This document shows positions 9,935 through 25,100 of a stretch of DNA of 64,000 bases, piece after piece. The notes under the pieces were generated by a model that was not told the origin of the DNA, searched no databases, and saw only the letters and a program-made list of their open reading frames with translations. How positions within the stretch are numbered: the stretch's first letter is position 1; every line of letters begins with the position of its first letter. The stretch comes from Labyrinthula sp. Ha (lineage: Eukaryota > Sar > Bigyra > Labyrinthulida > Labyrinthulaceae). The position numbers and the translations under genes were made by a program. The stretch lies in the NCBI GenBank assembly GCA_015227615.1, contig JAALGZ010000013.1, forward strand, positions 310,001 to 374,000, written 5' to 3'.

Positions 9935-12900
9935 CTTGGATTATATATTTGTTGAGCTGTGTAATTGCTTATTTGATTTTGAGTTTTGTTTTGATTTGTA
10001 TTTCTTAATTTTGGGTTTTTTTATTTTATTCGCTTATTCAGTTCAAAGCTGTCGACTCGTTCTTTTTGCCCGAATATTCTATAAATGATTCACTAATGAC
10101 GTGGCATTAATGAAATTATCTTCTTTTATTAAGCAAGGCAAATGTCCGTTATAAGGTGTTTGAACATACAGAGATTGAATTTGAGTTTGGTTCCCTTTGA
10201 TAAGTCTACTTGGGTAATCTACTTTAGACAGTAATACTAATATTAAATTTGTTATAGATCGGTAGGGTAAGGTAATTGTTATCTGATTTTTCATTAAGGG
10301 CCTTGTCCCATTGTTATATTCATTATTTCTACATTCAGACATCTTAATAGCTAAGGAACTACTAAAAATTATGTTGTTTTATAATATCCTTTGAATGATA
10401 CTGTGTTTTTTTTAGATCTAGTGTAACCATAGAAAATAATTCAGACTACTTTGTTTGGTAATTTTGGGTTGTTCTTACACTGATATGTGCTATTTTTGGC
10501 CTTAGGCTAATGCTATAGAATCAAGTAACCATGAATTTGTCTTTCTGCCCTCTGATTAATTTGTATCGAAAGTTTCAGGGTTCAAGTCATTTTTGAGCGA
10601 TACCTTATTCATTCCTATGCATTAATTTCTTGAGTACTTTGGTCTCTACCTACAGAGAATTCTAAGCTTGATTACATTATGCAGTTCTGTATTTTAAAGT
10701 TCATTGAGAACGTTGCGCTTCTCTTAGCTTATTATAGTAAACGTGGATAACTTAATAGACTGGTTAAAGTTTGGTACCATTGTTCCTAATATCTGCATAA
10801 ATACTTGGTGCAAGAGCGGCCTTTACTAAGAGATTGATAAGTCAGCACAATATTTTAACTAATTCTGCACTCAATATTTAAGTACTGAAGTATCAACAAA
10901 CTTATCAAGCAGTCAAAATACTTGTTTTCAAAAATAGTTGGTTTGACTTAGAAGACAAGGAACCTGATCTTAATAAAAAATTGGATTACAATACTACCCT
11001 CCATATCTAGAAGCTTTAGCAGAGCATCTCCTTAAGTAGCTATATTCTTTTCAACATTTTAATTGTGCTATATAGTTAGAGTAAATATACTTACCTGTGA
11101 CATGAAAATCAAGATATGAGTTTCCTTTTATAGGATGAAGTATCTAAGCCAGTGTGATTACCAGGCTGTTATTGTGAAACCTAGACTCGAAGACTGTACT
11201 GGGAAATAAAAAATTAATACAACTCTACGTGCTGAAAACTGATATTTTAGAGGAAATAATGTAATTTCAATAACAATTCTTTCGATGAAAAGCCCTCTGT
11301 TCAGTTCTGAATAAATGTTTTTTAAATGTAACTTTTCCACGATATTTAAATCTGAGCTGCACATGTTCTTTCTGAAGCCATGAGATATGGAGATTCAATA
11401 CTTTCGAATGTTTTCTGAGAACTTTTTAATATATAATCGTAAGAATTAGCGAGAAATGTTAATTTCAGGTATTATTTTGCTAATTTCAATTTCCCTTACC
11501 TTTTACTATAGTAGCTCGAAATACTACATTTGCCGTATTCTCAAGCATGTGATAAAATTTGCGACAAGAATCTAAATAAAGATATAACACTAGATTATTC
11601 AATAGCAACAGAAATTAACTCAGATTATCTATGCAAAATATTACTGCAATACAGCTGATTGGTGATGGGGTTTCTCTACAGCTGGGTTCAAAACCATCAT
11701 TATATCTAGAAGAATACCAAGCCTAATCTGAAGCATAGGAATCAAGGTAGAGGTCATTTTATTTTGGTACTTTAACTATAAAATAAGATTCATGTTTAAC
11801 TGATACAGCTTTTTTATGCATCACTTAATTGAAAAATACACTTCTTATCTCTACTACTAGAGGTCCAGTTTTTAAGCATTAAGGGAGTAGCCATGGATGG
11901 CCCCAACTATTATCCGTTTAATTCATGGGTAGATGATGAATCACCAACTTGCTATGATTTTTCCTCAATAATCAAATTATGGCTAATACACAGATATATT
12001 TGTTTGGTTTTTGTTCTGTGACAATTTTCAGGCATAACATACTCTTGCCTTTAAGATATATACTTGGTAGAGCTAGACCCTAGTTGAACACTGTTTTCTT
12101 GAGCTTATATGTATCCTTTTTACTACCCCCTATCAGAGCAATTATTCAAGAGATTTTCTATTGAGGAGGTATAGAAATTAAACTTTACGTAGAGATCACT
12201 TGCCATCTTAGCTAGTTTTTGCTATATCAGTCTTCATATCATGGCAACTTGGAATACCTCTCGTGACACAGGGTCATTAAATTATCAATACTCTCTCCAT
12301 TTTGCTAGACTGGGGCATATTAAGGCATAACCAGGTTTATTTTAAGCAACTTGACTTGTAGGCTAAAACTCGTTTAATTTGTTTTCGTTTTCTAGAACTG
12401 GCGAAATCAATTAGATTAAGTAATCAAAAGAAATTGGTTGCTGTATTTCTTACCAACTAGTACAAAGATAATTAAGCTTCATTGACCTCATCCAAGTTTT
12501 ATATTCGTTGTTCCAGTAGACATTCCTACATGACATCATCTAATAATATACGCAGCAACTGAAAATATGGGTTGATCTGTGCTTAATTATTTTATTAAGC
12601 TCTTCGGCGCTTTGTACTACATCGAATTGACTTAAATCTATGCTGATTAGATTTTTGTTTTCTATAACTTCTTTGATATTTGATTAAATCTCTGATTTAC
12701 TACGTACCATTACATATAAATTATAGCGTTTTTGGTTATTTTGATATGCATCAAGAAAATGAAAACCACTGGCAGTATTCAATACACGAATAGATTTAAA
12801 GATAAGGAGTTTTCACCTAATATACCTCTCGATGTGTTTTATCGCTGTATTCTGACATGCTACGCATATTTATAGCACTCATCTTCTGGTTGACCTTTTT

Positions 12901-15900
12901 GATGAGGTAATTCTTTCTTTCTGTTTCTATATTTCGTCTGATTGTTATAATTACTTAAGATTTAACTACCCAGAATACAAAATATATAGAAACTTCCACT
13001 TATGGATCTCATAATAGCTATGCTACGTACTTATTTTATTAACTTTAGAGAATATTCTTTTTATAGCAACGATGTTGACTATAGAAATTTCAGAAAAAAA
13101 TGAGTTGTAATAAAATTTTCCCAAAGATAATAGCTATAATAGGTATCAACTATTAAGTTGCATCACCATGATCTAAAAATTAAATGAGGTCAAACTCCTC
13201 TAGAGATTTTACTTTCCTCTTACATGCTCAACTATCTCATATGAAGCCCCGACTAAAATTTCAGAATATAGTACTCTAAACTATACCGAGTTCCTAGCAT
13301 TTGTATTTTAACTTTAATGTCTTGGTAACATATTTCATCGTGGCAATATCTTGCGAAAAAGTGTGACTGCACCATTTCGAGACTTGTCTTCAAGAATTGA
13401 GTGTTGAATCGCATACAAAGCCACCGCATTAAAATAAGCCAAATTCTTGGAGTAATTAAATTATTCAAACTGTATATGAATATTATACCGAATAATTACA
13501 TTAATCTAGAAGTTTTTTAGCAAAACTAAAATAAAAAATCAACATATATCTGTAAGAAACTTTAAGGATCTCATATAGTAGCCGGAGGATAAATATGGGG
13601 TTTTATTTTGATTAAGAAATGTTCATATTACTTTTATGCCCCCTAACAAGAATGTGCCACGTATATTATAGAGGTATCTTCATTCAAGCTAATATTTAAG
13701 CAATAAGATTACTTTTTAGGTTAAAAAACTTGAATGTCATCATTATATGAATTAACTTACTGTTGACTAGTACACTTACTGTATAATCAGTTCCCTGTTT
13801 TCTTTATTATTTTTATTTTGTATTAAATGGCTACCACAATTAAAAAGAGCAATAATATGAGTTTGTCCTCATGCAAGAGATGACTAGATCCATCAGATTA
13901 TTGTATGCATGAATATATCATACTCACAGTAGGCTTTGTATCTCCCTTGGTCCCTGAAAATTTTGATGGAAGTTCTAGTCACTTATTTTTATTCTCTTCT
14001 AGAATGATTAAGAGCCGTTTTCCTCCGCATGTTTAGAGGTGTCAAAAATTATATCCACTATTCAATAAACAAAATTAGAATATAACATCCAAGAAGAGTT
14101 CAAAGGGTGGTTGTATTTATGTAACTAAATTCTTGACTATGAGTATTATGTAAACTTATTCAAATTGACAAATAAATATATATATAGCTCTAGTTGAATT
14201 CATATTTCAAAGTTCATGCTTCAAGGGCAACTTCATGTTTTAGTCCTGAGACTGTACTAGGCATCATATTTGATGGAATTCATGCATTAATAATTGCTTG
14301 TGTTCTGATCATCAGCGACAGCATTATAATTTTGACTTTTATGAAGCTATTCTAAGCTTATTTTGATAATTAATTGATTATTATAACAAGTCTAAGCCAC
14401 GTAGCATTGACTCAAAGTGGCAAAAAAACTATTATTTGATTTCGCAAAGAATAAGAGGAAGTCTATCTGCGCCATTTCTCACATCTTCATCATATTATTA
14501 AGTTGTTTCTGGATCAAGCTATTATTTTAGATAGGTTTTAGTATGGTATAAAAATGGAATTCAAGCTTTGTGGTTTTTTATTTTGAGTCAATACCGTGTC
14601 AGTCAGTTTCGTAATTAAGAACCACTTATATTCAGAGTACACTTGCAATTATTTGGTGCAAAGTAAAATTCAAAATCTCTTTTCATTTATTAAAGCGAAG
14701 AAAACAATCAAATCATAATTGATATGTTCTTTTAAATCCAATGTCTATATTGACCCGCTGTTCATTTGCAGTTACCTAAGTTAAATGTACCTTCCTTAAG
14801 AGACTTGAATTGATCATTGAACACAACAGCAAAAATCAAATTAACAATAAAATACAAAAGGATATTAAATTTACTGCTTATTATCAAAGTAAGCTTGCTT
14901 TTTATTGCTTGAACTTCCAGTTTATTTCAAAAGGAAATCGGGAATGAGAGTATGAAAATTATACAAAAGTTTAAACAGAATATATATAAATTATTATGTA
15001 AATCGATTTATATGGTTTTGTAGATGAGTTACTTAAAGGAAAGTTAGCTGTTTCTTAGATTTTGGGGTCATTTTACGCAAGAAAAACTCAATTACCAAAC
15101 CTCCAATGTATCTGCCTTTAATATTTAAATATTTTCCCAAAGGGCGTACAAATATTTTCGGTGTTTTTTTCGGTTTGAACATGATCACGTGTATTTTTTT
15201 CTATATGCATAGAAAATGCACTACCTCTACAATCAATTTGCTGAAAACAACACTGAAGATAAGTTTCTCTGGAAAAAATATTACCTTGCTGAAAATTTTC
15301 AGGATGATCTAAGAATCTCATCTCTCATGAACGTCCCAGTACTTCTTAACTCTGCGGTGAGGTAAAGACGTTATAAATCTTCTTTTTAAACCCTCAACAA
15401 ACACTTTATCTACTTCCATAGCTTCCTCAGTGGAATTTTTCAAATTTATTTTGTTTTTAAGGGTGCTACTCTTCTGTCTTTTAATTTATCTGAATACAAC
15501 TATAACTGTATATACCATAGTTCATGCCACTGCGCATGTGTAAAGTAATTGAGAACCCTTCACATTGGAACTAAATTATCTCTATCCAAAGAGTGTCCAA
15601 TAATTGAAGAATACGTTTATAACGGATCAGTTTAGTATTTTTGTTTACATACTTTGATACAGTTTTGACATTTGTGGCTATCAAAAATGACCGGTTCGGA
15701 CCATTTATACAAGATATGTTTAAGTTGAGTCTCATTTTTGTCTAAAGGTTATAACCGGATATGATATTACCCGAAATCCCTGTATATTTTCTTGCTCAAA
15801 TGTATGTTCGACATTATTTTTTTGCCACCACGTGCAGAACTAGCAAAGGCTAGGTAGTTAAAAATACCAAATCTTTTGGAAAACCCAAAAAGGCGAAGAC

Positions 15901-18900
15901 TGGGTTACATCTTTATACTAATATCAACAGTGAAGGTATGAATTTCGATTCTTTTATCCGTATTATATAGAGCTAATTGGCTCTTTAGATATATTACTTG
16001 TGTAGAATTTAACCCGGTAGATCAGAAATTTGTATTTTGGCTGTAAACTGAAGATAAAATTAGCGGATCTATTGTCAAAATGAGCAGCAAAATAATAAAA
16101 TATTACTCAACGTAACACCCGATGTAACTTACCACTTTATGGTTAGTTTTTTATGACAATTATCTACTGTATGTCCTCGAGGACTACAAGAGGTAACTCA
16201 CACTGATTCACCAAGACTTTTTCTATTATTTCTTATTTTGGATGTTAGTTTAGTTTAAAATTTTATTTCCCAAAATGCTGTACACAGAGATATTCCCTTA
16301 GAAGATACTCATTAATCCACTTAAAGATCTATTATGTACATAATGTAAAGGCTAAATTATAAATGAATGTCAAGATTGTTGTACAAGTAGTAGTCAGACA
16401 CGATAGGCAGAATAGAATCTTTTCACTAGTATTTCTATCGTATAAAATTGGAAGAGCAGATGTTGAATCCCCAGTGTAAACTTATGGCTCATATATTAAC
16501 CATGGTGCATGATCTGCTTCAAGCAACCCAGCAAAAGGAGGTAATTAACAGGTAACTAAGCCAAAAAATAAAGTATTTCAAAATGCCTTATTCCTAGATC
16601 ATTTGAAAGGTATTCATATTCAAATTTGCTAATTATTACTTCTATTTTCGTAACAAAGTGGCTTGAAAACAGTCTGAAGATGCTTCTTTATAAAACACTG
16701 CAAGAAAGGACTTTACTTAACCAGTATTGAACAGATTGGAGGCTAAATGCAATGTTAATATTAAGAACATATTGAAAATATACATTTATTTTAATAAGAT
16801 CTAAAAAAAACACCTATACAGAAATGTTAAAAATAATAAAGTTGCAAACAAATAACTGTAGAGCAGCTCAACTTAGTGTCGAATCCATTGAATTCTTTGA
16901 TCTACCTGTAATATTTTTCAATGATCAAACTTAAAACTAAGACAGAGCAATTTCAATTTTACCCATAAAGTATTATTTCTTGATTTAAATTTAATGGACA
17001 AATATAGTGCCATAGACGGTGGTATTCAGTTATAATCATATGAAGCCTATTGTGGTCTCAGACCGAGACGTATTTTACTCTAGATAGTGGCAAGTTATAG
17101 TGTTGCATAATAAAGTCAATTCTAGTTGAATCTTGTACATCCCAACTACAAGTTATTTGGGCAAATCATTAGAAACTGTAACATTAATTTATTTTTAGCA
17201 CAAGGATTCTAACATTCCCTATTTTTTTGTACTTTATTCTTGTTGAGACAGAACTTATTAAAATATACTCGGTTAATGCTTCCAGTCAAATGAAAACTAC
17301 TATTAAATAAGTGGGAACCTAATGGAACACGAGTTAAGTTTCAAGTAATCTCATTTTCATCATTAAGGGCTCAATTTATTGTTCTTAACTAAATTTTTCT
17401 TTAAAATTGCGAATTTAATGTCTTTTTATTTTCTCTTGTGGTTAGTTTACTATTGCAAAAAAATACCAGGATCTGAACGAAACTATCTGTACAATTTTGC
17501 TTGGGATTTAACTAGCGTATACACCTAAAGTGGTTATTATCCTCGTCTAACTTCGCTTAAAATATTAAAACTCATAAAAAATGCACTGTTATTATTTCAT
17601 ACAAATTCAAACAAGTTATTTTATAACACTTATTATAGTGAAAACATACATAACGCTTTATTCCCAAAGACCTGAATCTTACTGCGACTCAAAATATGTA
17701 TGATATAAGGCAGTTTTCACAATATCTCAGAACCAATTATTGCATCGCTATATTTTTCCAATCTCTTTAAGAAAGTTTGATGTAACTCACCATTTTAAAC
17801 TACCTTTTGTTGGTTGTTTGTGTAAGTATGTCGTTGTTCCTTTATTATCAATTTTATATTAATTTCAGTTATCTCCAATTTTTTATGTTATTGCAAACAA
17901 ACTGCAGACAATATCACTTTATAAAGTGAAACAAAAAGCCAGTTGAATGTTTCATTTGGTCTCTTTTTGTGCAGGTTTTTTTTATTAAATTTATAAGAAT
18001 AGCGATTCTCACATTCGAAGGATAATTGGTTTGCTAAATGTTATCAAAGAAAACATAAATAGTCAACTCAAGTAATTAATAGATCCTTCAGAACAAGCTT
18101 TATTAAATATATTTTACCTTGGTATCATAAAATTATAATCTGATTTTAGAATCTACAAGAGCGACTAAATCATGATACGTTTGCAGATATCGATCACGAA
18201 ACTCAACGACAATTCAACATATAATTAAAGTAAAGAAGTAAGAAAGGGGTATTGATTCAAAGGAATAAATTTGTGAGGTGTTGTTCTTTTGGCGTATTAA
18301 TTTTATTTGAGTCTATGTTATAGTTCATTTTTTATCATTCTTATTACCTTCCTTATTTGTTTTTATTATTGGTTTCTTTTTATTATAAAGTTTTTTTGAT
18401 AAAGCTGAAGAACCCGAATCCTGAGAACTTGAATACAGATCTAGTATATTTTAATAAAATTAATCTAACTATCCAATACTAGAACATATTAAATTTAAAT
18501 AACCCTTGTGATACAGCTAGATATGGATAAACTATTTGTCAATGAACAATGCGAATGTTGTTTCTTGGAAAGGTAAACATGTGGTCTATTTCACATTAAA
18601 AAATACGTTGGAAATGTATTTTAAACCTCGTTTGAAATTTTAGAAAGAAGTACTATATGCGTCAAGATTCTTGTTCGCTTTAGAGCTAGTTAATGACAAA
18701 TAATATTTTAGTTGAGATACAGATGGGTAGAATCCAGGAAAAATGGGATATCATGATGGTGATTGTTATACCAATGGTTTTCCCGGACAAATTTTAGTTG
18801 GATATCGTTTTCCTGCTGTTATTACTCTTTTTTTTAGATATGATAGCTACGAATGAGTTGCGCTTAAATTTATAAGCAATAAATAATTTATTGTTAAACA

Positions 18901-20981
18901 TATATCCATTAAAATATCCCATGTTGAGAAATGCAAATCTCATATTTCCATCAGGTATACGACACGATGGCATATAAATATTGGAGTACCAGTCATTTTT
19001 CTTTGTAAAAGATGACTTAGTCTGTATAATTCAGTCTCTTTGAACCTTTATTCTATGGATTCTGTTATCCTATAGTGAAGCTAAGTATTTAAACAAAGAA
19101 TTTTCAGTTTCTATGATATCTCTTTATTCCCCAAGCTGTTTGTTGTACTGATAGATATATATTGCCTATAACTGCAATAAGTAACTGGCTATACTGATCT
19201 TTGTCATTAAATGGATACGAGCTTAAAACTTATACGTAGACCCAACAGCAAATAGACGTGGAAAATTAAAATAACCTTGACAATTTCTAGATAGATATCG
19301 ATAAAATTGAAAGTTAGTCTTAGGTTACTTTAATAATATCTCCCCCCTTCGCATTGGAAGTTAAGACATCTTCCTAGCAAATAAACAATGTGTTAAGAAA
19401 GCATTTATTAATCAAAATGGGTTCCCAGATGTAGAACACACTTTGTATTGGTTCTTTAATTATTTAGTAATGAGATAAAGTAACCTGGGCAACCCACGGA
19501 TAACTTAAGCCCAAATATTTATCTGACACATAAACATAGACTAACTATATCTAAAGTGCATAAATAAACCCGGTATAGAACCATACCACCCATGTGTGTA
19601 AAGTTATATTTTTTCGGTAGTTGTTAGTATGAGGTATTACGACATGTTCAACGGTATCGTAATAGAACACTTCCAGTTTATCGTAAGGTAGACAAAAATA
19701 ATTCCAATGATGCTACTTCTCACTCTTAACTAGATAAAAAATAATCTTAGGTGAACAATTTTCTCATTAGACAAGGTTGTTGCCTTCGGATTAAAGTTAT
19801 AACCAAGTCAAATCACGGTGCTCCGGGTCCAAAAAAACATTCACGAATGAAGATATAACAGAAAGGGTGAAAAAATCCCTAAATTATATTCTATGTAGCT
19901 AGTAGTTACTTATTTTAAATGGCTGAAGTTTTTTTCAACATCTTATGGATATGTTTGTCTCGACCTCGCCTCGTTCCAAAACCGTCTTAACCTCGACCGG
20001 ATAACGGAACATTTCAGCCACTTATGAAACAAATAAATATTGAAACATCTGGATAAATAGCTTTCTAAAAAAGACAATATGATAAAACTGGAATAAACCT
20101 AGAACATGAGCAGAAATTGATAAAGTAGTAATCATTTAAACACCGCCGGTATATCGCTACTGTACCCACCTATTTCTCTTCATTGTTTTTCCCGCATGAG
20201 AAAGCAAACAAAGCATTATTTACATAAAAATCTTATATTTTGTAAGGTTTGAATCATTTTGTAGTTTCATTTACATCATACTTTAAGGTAAGAAAACTAA
20301 ACGAGTTTTCTTATGTTTTGCATACCAAGAACAAAATTAATAAAAATAGTGACAAAGATACTACTAATTCAAAAGATAGTGGTATAAAATATTTCAACTA
20401 TGATCAAAAATATGAGCTTTTTATATTTACCTGTAAGTTTGAGTACATCAAATAACTGATATTTGTCCCATTCGTTATATTTTGTTGATAACTTCATGTT
20501 AACGATCACAACAAGCATATTACCTAAGTACAGCTAAGGGAATAAAATTTCCCCTGCCTAAGGGGTATAAAATCTTAGAAAGAAAATATTTTCAAATGTT
20601 TTCTTTTAGTCCTACTAATCAGTTTTTTTAACAACTAGAGTGTCAAATTGAAACCCCATTAGATAACCTAATTTTGCCGTAAGAGTTCAAGGACTCAAAT
20701 ATCTTTTTTCTAACTTCACTATATTTTAATAAGAATATAATTATATTTTCTTTTAATTATAATAACTATAATTTAAAATTATACTTGAAAATGAATGCCC
20801 AAAACTTTATCAACCGTCACATTTTGTTTTTACATTTCGCCACATGCTATATATAGTTCAATTAAGAAAGAACAATATGGTATTACTGTGGATAATTATC
20901 AATCTTCTCTCTTTCAAATGCCTGTTTCGCCTGTTCTGTATATTCGCGGCAATTTAAGAAATACAAAGGAAGAGATTCACA
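9935..20981. other. 11-kb gene-free region
   Basis: No supported gene, RNA gene or complete mobile element was recognised here. The longest open frames (about 60-100 codons) are low-complexity and AT-driven. The DNA is visibly more AT-rich than the genes on either side, with many poly(A)/poly(T) runs. Given the very short introns elsewhere in this genome, a gene made of many small exons would still leave readable blocks, and none were seen by eye. Small RNA genes cannot be excluded without covariance models. Confidence 0.5.
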
Positions 20982-22109
20982 ATGAATGAAATATTTGAGA
21001 TGCAGACTTTGATAATTGATGTCGGTTCCTGCACTATAAGATCTGGCTTTGCCGGAGATGATGAACCGAAAGTCACACTCCCAACTATTGTAGGGAGACC
21101 GAAATACTATGGTGGCTGTATGCTTGGCATGGACCACAAAGATGCTTATGTAGGAGACGAAGCAAAATCTAAACGCGGCGTTCTTAGATTAAAGTACCCA
21201 ATGGAATATAGATTGGTGACTAATTGGGATGACATGGAGAAAATTTGGCACCACACTTTCTACAACGAACTAAGAGTTGCTCCTGAAGAGCATGCACTTG
21301 TATTGACAGAGCCTGTTCTTAATCCAAGGACCCATAGAGAACGAATAACGCAAATACTGGTGGAAACATTCTGGGTTCCCTGTTTCTGTTTATACAATTC
21401 GGCAGTGCTTGCTTTGTACTCAGCAGATAAAACAACAGGAGTTGTTTTGGATTCTGGACTTGATGTAACTCAAATAGTACCCATATTTGAAAGTTGCATT
21501 ATTACTTATGCAATAATAGAAAGAAAGTTTGGTGGAAGAGATGTTTTGAACCTTTTGATAGAAATGTTGAGTGAAAGGAATATTTTTCCACATCCGAATT
21601 TTGCAGAAAGTGAAATTATTGAAGACATCAAAGTGAAGCTGTGTTATGTTAAAGCTAGAGATGATATGATACATTCTGAAAATGATGTTTCTTACGTACT
21701 TCCAGATGGGAAAGAAATTATTTTGGGTGCAGAGTTGAGTAGAGCTCCAGAGATATTATTTAGTCCACAAGAGAATATTCAGAACCAAGAGACAGTTCAT
21801 TCTATGCTTGTTTCCTCTATTGCAAAATGTGATTTAGATATACATCAAGAAATGTACTCAAATATTCTGGTTTGTGGAGGAAATACCTTGTTCAAAGGTT
21901 TTTCTGAAAGGCTGTACAACGAAATAAAGCATCTCTGTCCAGATGGTGTTGACTTGAAAATTCATTCTCCAGAAGATCGAAAGTTTCTCTCATGGGTTGG
22001 AGCTTCTAAATTGGCTTCAATAAACACGTTTTCAGATTTGCTTATTCGTAGAGAAGAGTATGATCTATTTGGTCCAGCTTATATTCACAAATACGAGTGC
22101 TTTGAATAG
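20982..22109 (+). CDS. Divergent actin, paralogue 1 (predicted hydrolysis-deficient)
   Basis: An intronless protein of 375 residues, the same length as conventional actin, and alignable throughout. Strongly conserved parts include SGFAGDDEP, YVGDEAKSKRG, and the subdomain 1 stretch TNWDDMEKIWHHTFYNEL followed by RVAPEEH. The C-terminal GPAYIHKYECF matches the actin tail. The ATP site differs. The second phosphate loop reads DSGLDVT where actin has DSGDGVT, so G158 is lost. The Q137 position is Ser (in YNSAVLALY), the H161 position is Gln, E214 is Val, and K18 is Arg. Q137 and H161 position the hydrolytic water in actin. I infer a fold that may bind nucleotide poorly or without hydrolysis. It is not close to a named Arp class by eye, so lineage-specific actin is the safest label. 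An alternative start is Met7. A related gene lies 5.4 kb downstream on the same strand. Confidence 0.88.
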   Translation: MNEIFEMQTLIIDVGSCTIRSGFAGDDEPKVTLPTIVGRPKYYGGCMLGMDHKDAYVGDEAKSKRGVLRLKYPMEYRLVTNWDDMEKIWHHTFYNELRVAPEEHALVLTEPVLNPRTHRERITQILVETFWVPCFCLYNSAVLALYSADKTTGVVLDSGLDVTQIVPIFESCIITYAIIERKFGGRDVLNLLIEMLSERNIFPHPNFAESEIIEDIKVKLCYVKARDDMIHSENDVSYVLPDGKEIILGAELSRAPEILFSPQENIQNQETVHSMLVSSIAKCDLDIHQEMYSNILVCGGNTLFKGFSERLYNEIKHLCPDGVDLKIHSPEDRKFLSWVGASKLASINTFSDLLIRREEYDLFGPAYIHKYECFE

Positions 22110-25100
22110 AATATATATTAAGAGAAGATCTTTTTCTTGACCTAACTGTAATTATTTTTTACGGGTCTGCATTACCTCAATGAATACTATTGATTAATCA
22201 TAGAAACTGACGTCCTGTATAAAAACGTTCATTCTCTCTATGTAGAATCTTGAAAGTGTTACAGCTGAACAATCTGTTGCTAAGAAAACACGTATTTCCA
22301 TCTAGCTTGCCCTCACTAATTTCAATTGTCTCTTTCTATTCAATATTTGAATTTTCATTCCATTGGAACAGATTTATCCACTGCTATTTTTAAAAATAAA
22401 CATGATCAAAGTAAGTTCTCCTTGAATTCTGTTTAAACCTGTATGGTTTATATGGTGTAAGAGTTCATTTAACATTTAACTTCATGTATTAGTTTGAGTA
22501 GCTATCAATGAATACTCTCTTAATCATTGCAAAAGGTGCACTGAAGTAAACTTCTCCAAGAAACGCAATGAAGATGATGTGACCATCCTCAACAGGTGAA
22601 CACAAGAGCATTCGACATTGAAAAAGACTAACTTCATCCAGTAAAGAAACATAGTACTAATAATAGACGATGAACTGCATCTGATTATTATATCTCAAAC
22701 TTAGCGAAAACTTATCTTTAACAATGTTCTACGATCACACTCGATATATTTAAATATAAACATATAATTTGAATGCCCGAAGTTTGTTGTGTTTGAGAAC
22801 AATTCTTGATTAAAAAAAATTCCCACGCATCCCTGAAAATTGATACATAGTCTAAAACTGTCTGGCAGATCCATTGGGTCAGAACTAGAAAGCGCCATGG
22901 TTCTCTATTCATGGCTGCCTAAATAAGTATTATATGTACCAATTTTTGTTTAAAATTTTTACCTAAAGAAAAATATTTGTTATCATGAAACTTCTATTCT
23001 GACCCTTGTGCGTCCATGAAATTCAACATCAGGTTAGGCTTTACTTAAGGGAAGTTTTGTAAACTGCATAAATAATTTCTTCATTATAGAAGGCATTTTC
23101 ACTGACAGAACACTTCACTGCATATTCTCAGCTAATCCAGCGTTTTTGCCTCATCAACATGAGTTCTGAATAAGAAAAAGAAGACTAGGGTTAAATATAG
23201 CTCTGCATTAAAGGTGGTTTAATATTTTCATTCTTACTCAATACCTTTTGTTCTAGCCAAAGACCTTGATAATGCTTTCTAAATGATAGATCGGATACAT
23301 CTTCTTGAATTCTTATGTGCTTAAGAGATAGTGAGGGTAAACAAATTTCAGTGTTCGTCTAGTTTCCATCAGTGTAACATAGAAGACATACATTAAAGAA
23401 GAAAACCCATTATAGACTAACCTAATAGCTGAAAAATAAACTTAACTAAAAAACGCTCATCTTAAAACCAACGTTCTGTACTTTCTCACGGTGTAGGGGA
23501 CCTAATTAGAGTTGGGCTCAGGTATAAGAAGAAAGAGTTCAACGCTAATGATATTTTTGTTAGAATGATAACAACCCGTTTTCACTCATAAAAGTATAAT
23601 CCTGGGGAAGATCAATTCAATACGATAATTCCTTGCTTGCACACCAGCATTTACATTCTCAGAAAACGGAGTTAATTTGGTATATTTCATAGTTCATTGC
23701 ACTTCTCGTCCTTAGAAGCATTATTTAAGACACTGCAAACTGACGTTCCCTATGTTTGAACTCTCCAATAATAAATATAAATTAAACAATATGCCCCTCT
23801 GTTGCTTTCTACCTTGTTTTTATCTTAATAATATATTTTTGTTTACTTATTCTCTCTTTTCCTCGTTATGTTTTATCATGTAAACAAAGAACAGACTGAC
23901 TACTCATTTCTAACGGTTACCTATTTCATTACTTACCTAGCACAAAGTATGAGTTAATATATTTTAGCGCTACAATATTAGATCTAACTGCTTTTAAAAT
24001 AACGATAAGCCTCTTCATTTAACAAAGTCTTTCGTATATGTTAACTTAGAAATTTTCATGGTCAATCAGGAAGTTTTCCTTGATGCTGCAATATAAAACA
24101 TGTTTGAGTTTATTTGTTTGACGTCACCCCATCTACGAAAAGTGGATTTAACAATTTTTAAGCAGGAAATGTGGTATTTTAAAGAAATCTTATGAAACGG
24201 GAAGTCCTCGGAAAAGGCATTGGATTGGAAATAACTGGAACTGAATGAAGAGCGAAGGGAATGGGAATAAAAATTTGAACTTCAGAAGTGAAGCTTGGGG
24301 AAGACTTCTTGAGTACCATCCCTAACTAAAAACATTTATTCGAAGGAAAACTTAATGATACAAAATAGAAATGAATCAAAATCCAAGTAACCTTTCTTAA
24401 TTATAGCGATCGTGAGCATACTCATTTTTTTTGGATACAAGATACTGTAGGAATCCACGATGTGGTGATAAGGTAAACTGAGATGGTTGTCATCAATGCT
24501 GACATGACTGCCACCAGGGTTTCAGATTATTAATACAATTAGATTTAGAATTCTCGAATTGCATTGTTGGATAGAACCAAGATAAGAATAGAAAGCTGTA
24601 CTTGGGCTATGTTACAAAGATGATTTTGAAAAGTTATTCAATGGGTTAGCCATTTTAATAGCTTTTTCTTAGTATGATGACGTGAAACTAGTTATGAGAT
24701 AGTGAAACTAAGTATATTTAACTCCTTGAAATAAATAACATTCAAAAAATTTTCCATAAGAAATGGAACAGAATTGGCGGGGAAAATGGATGTAGAGGTT
24801 TAACAAAGTTGATAATATTGACCGGGGTTCAGTATGATCTTAAATTGATGATTATATTGAAGAAATGAGGAAAATGATTAGCCAATACATTTCCATAAAT
24901 AATAAAACCAGTTATCAGTTACATAATAGCTAAAAGACTTGGATTTGCTCTATCTGAGTAGAAATTGAAACTATTCAAGCTTAGTATATGATATCCTTAC
25001 CTACAGATTGCCCAGGTGTCGCAGGGACAATCAATGCTTATTAGAGAACATTTGTCTTGTGGCCATTAAGATATCTCGCTCAAGTTGAATTAGAAGCTAA

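Noticed and set aside
10560-10620. GGTTCAA words that might be tRNA B boxes (also near 11,685)
   Set aside because: No acceptor stem, anticodon stem or A box could be paired around them.
20795-20989. Open frame running into the start of actin paralogue 1
   Set aside because: Different frame from the actin, no motif, and it ends just after the actin start codon.
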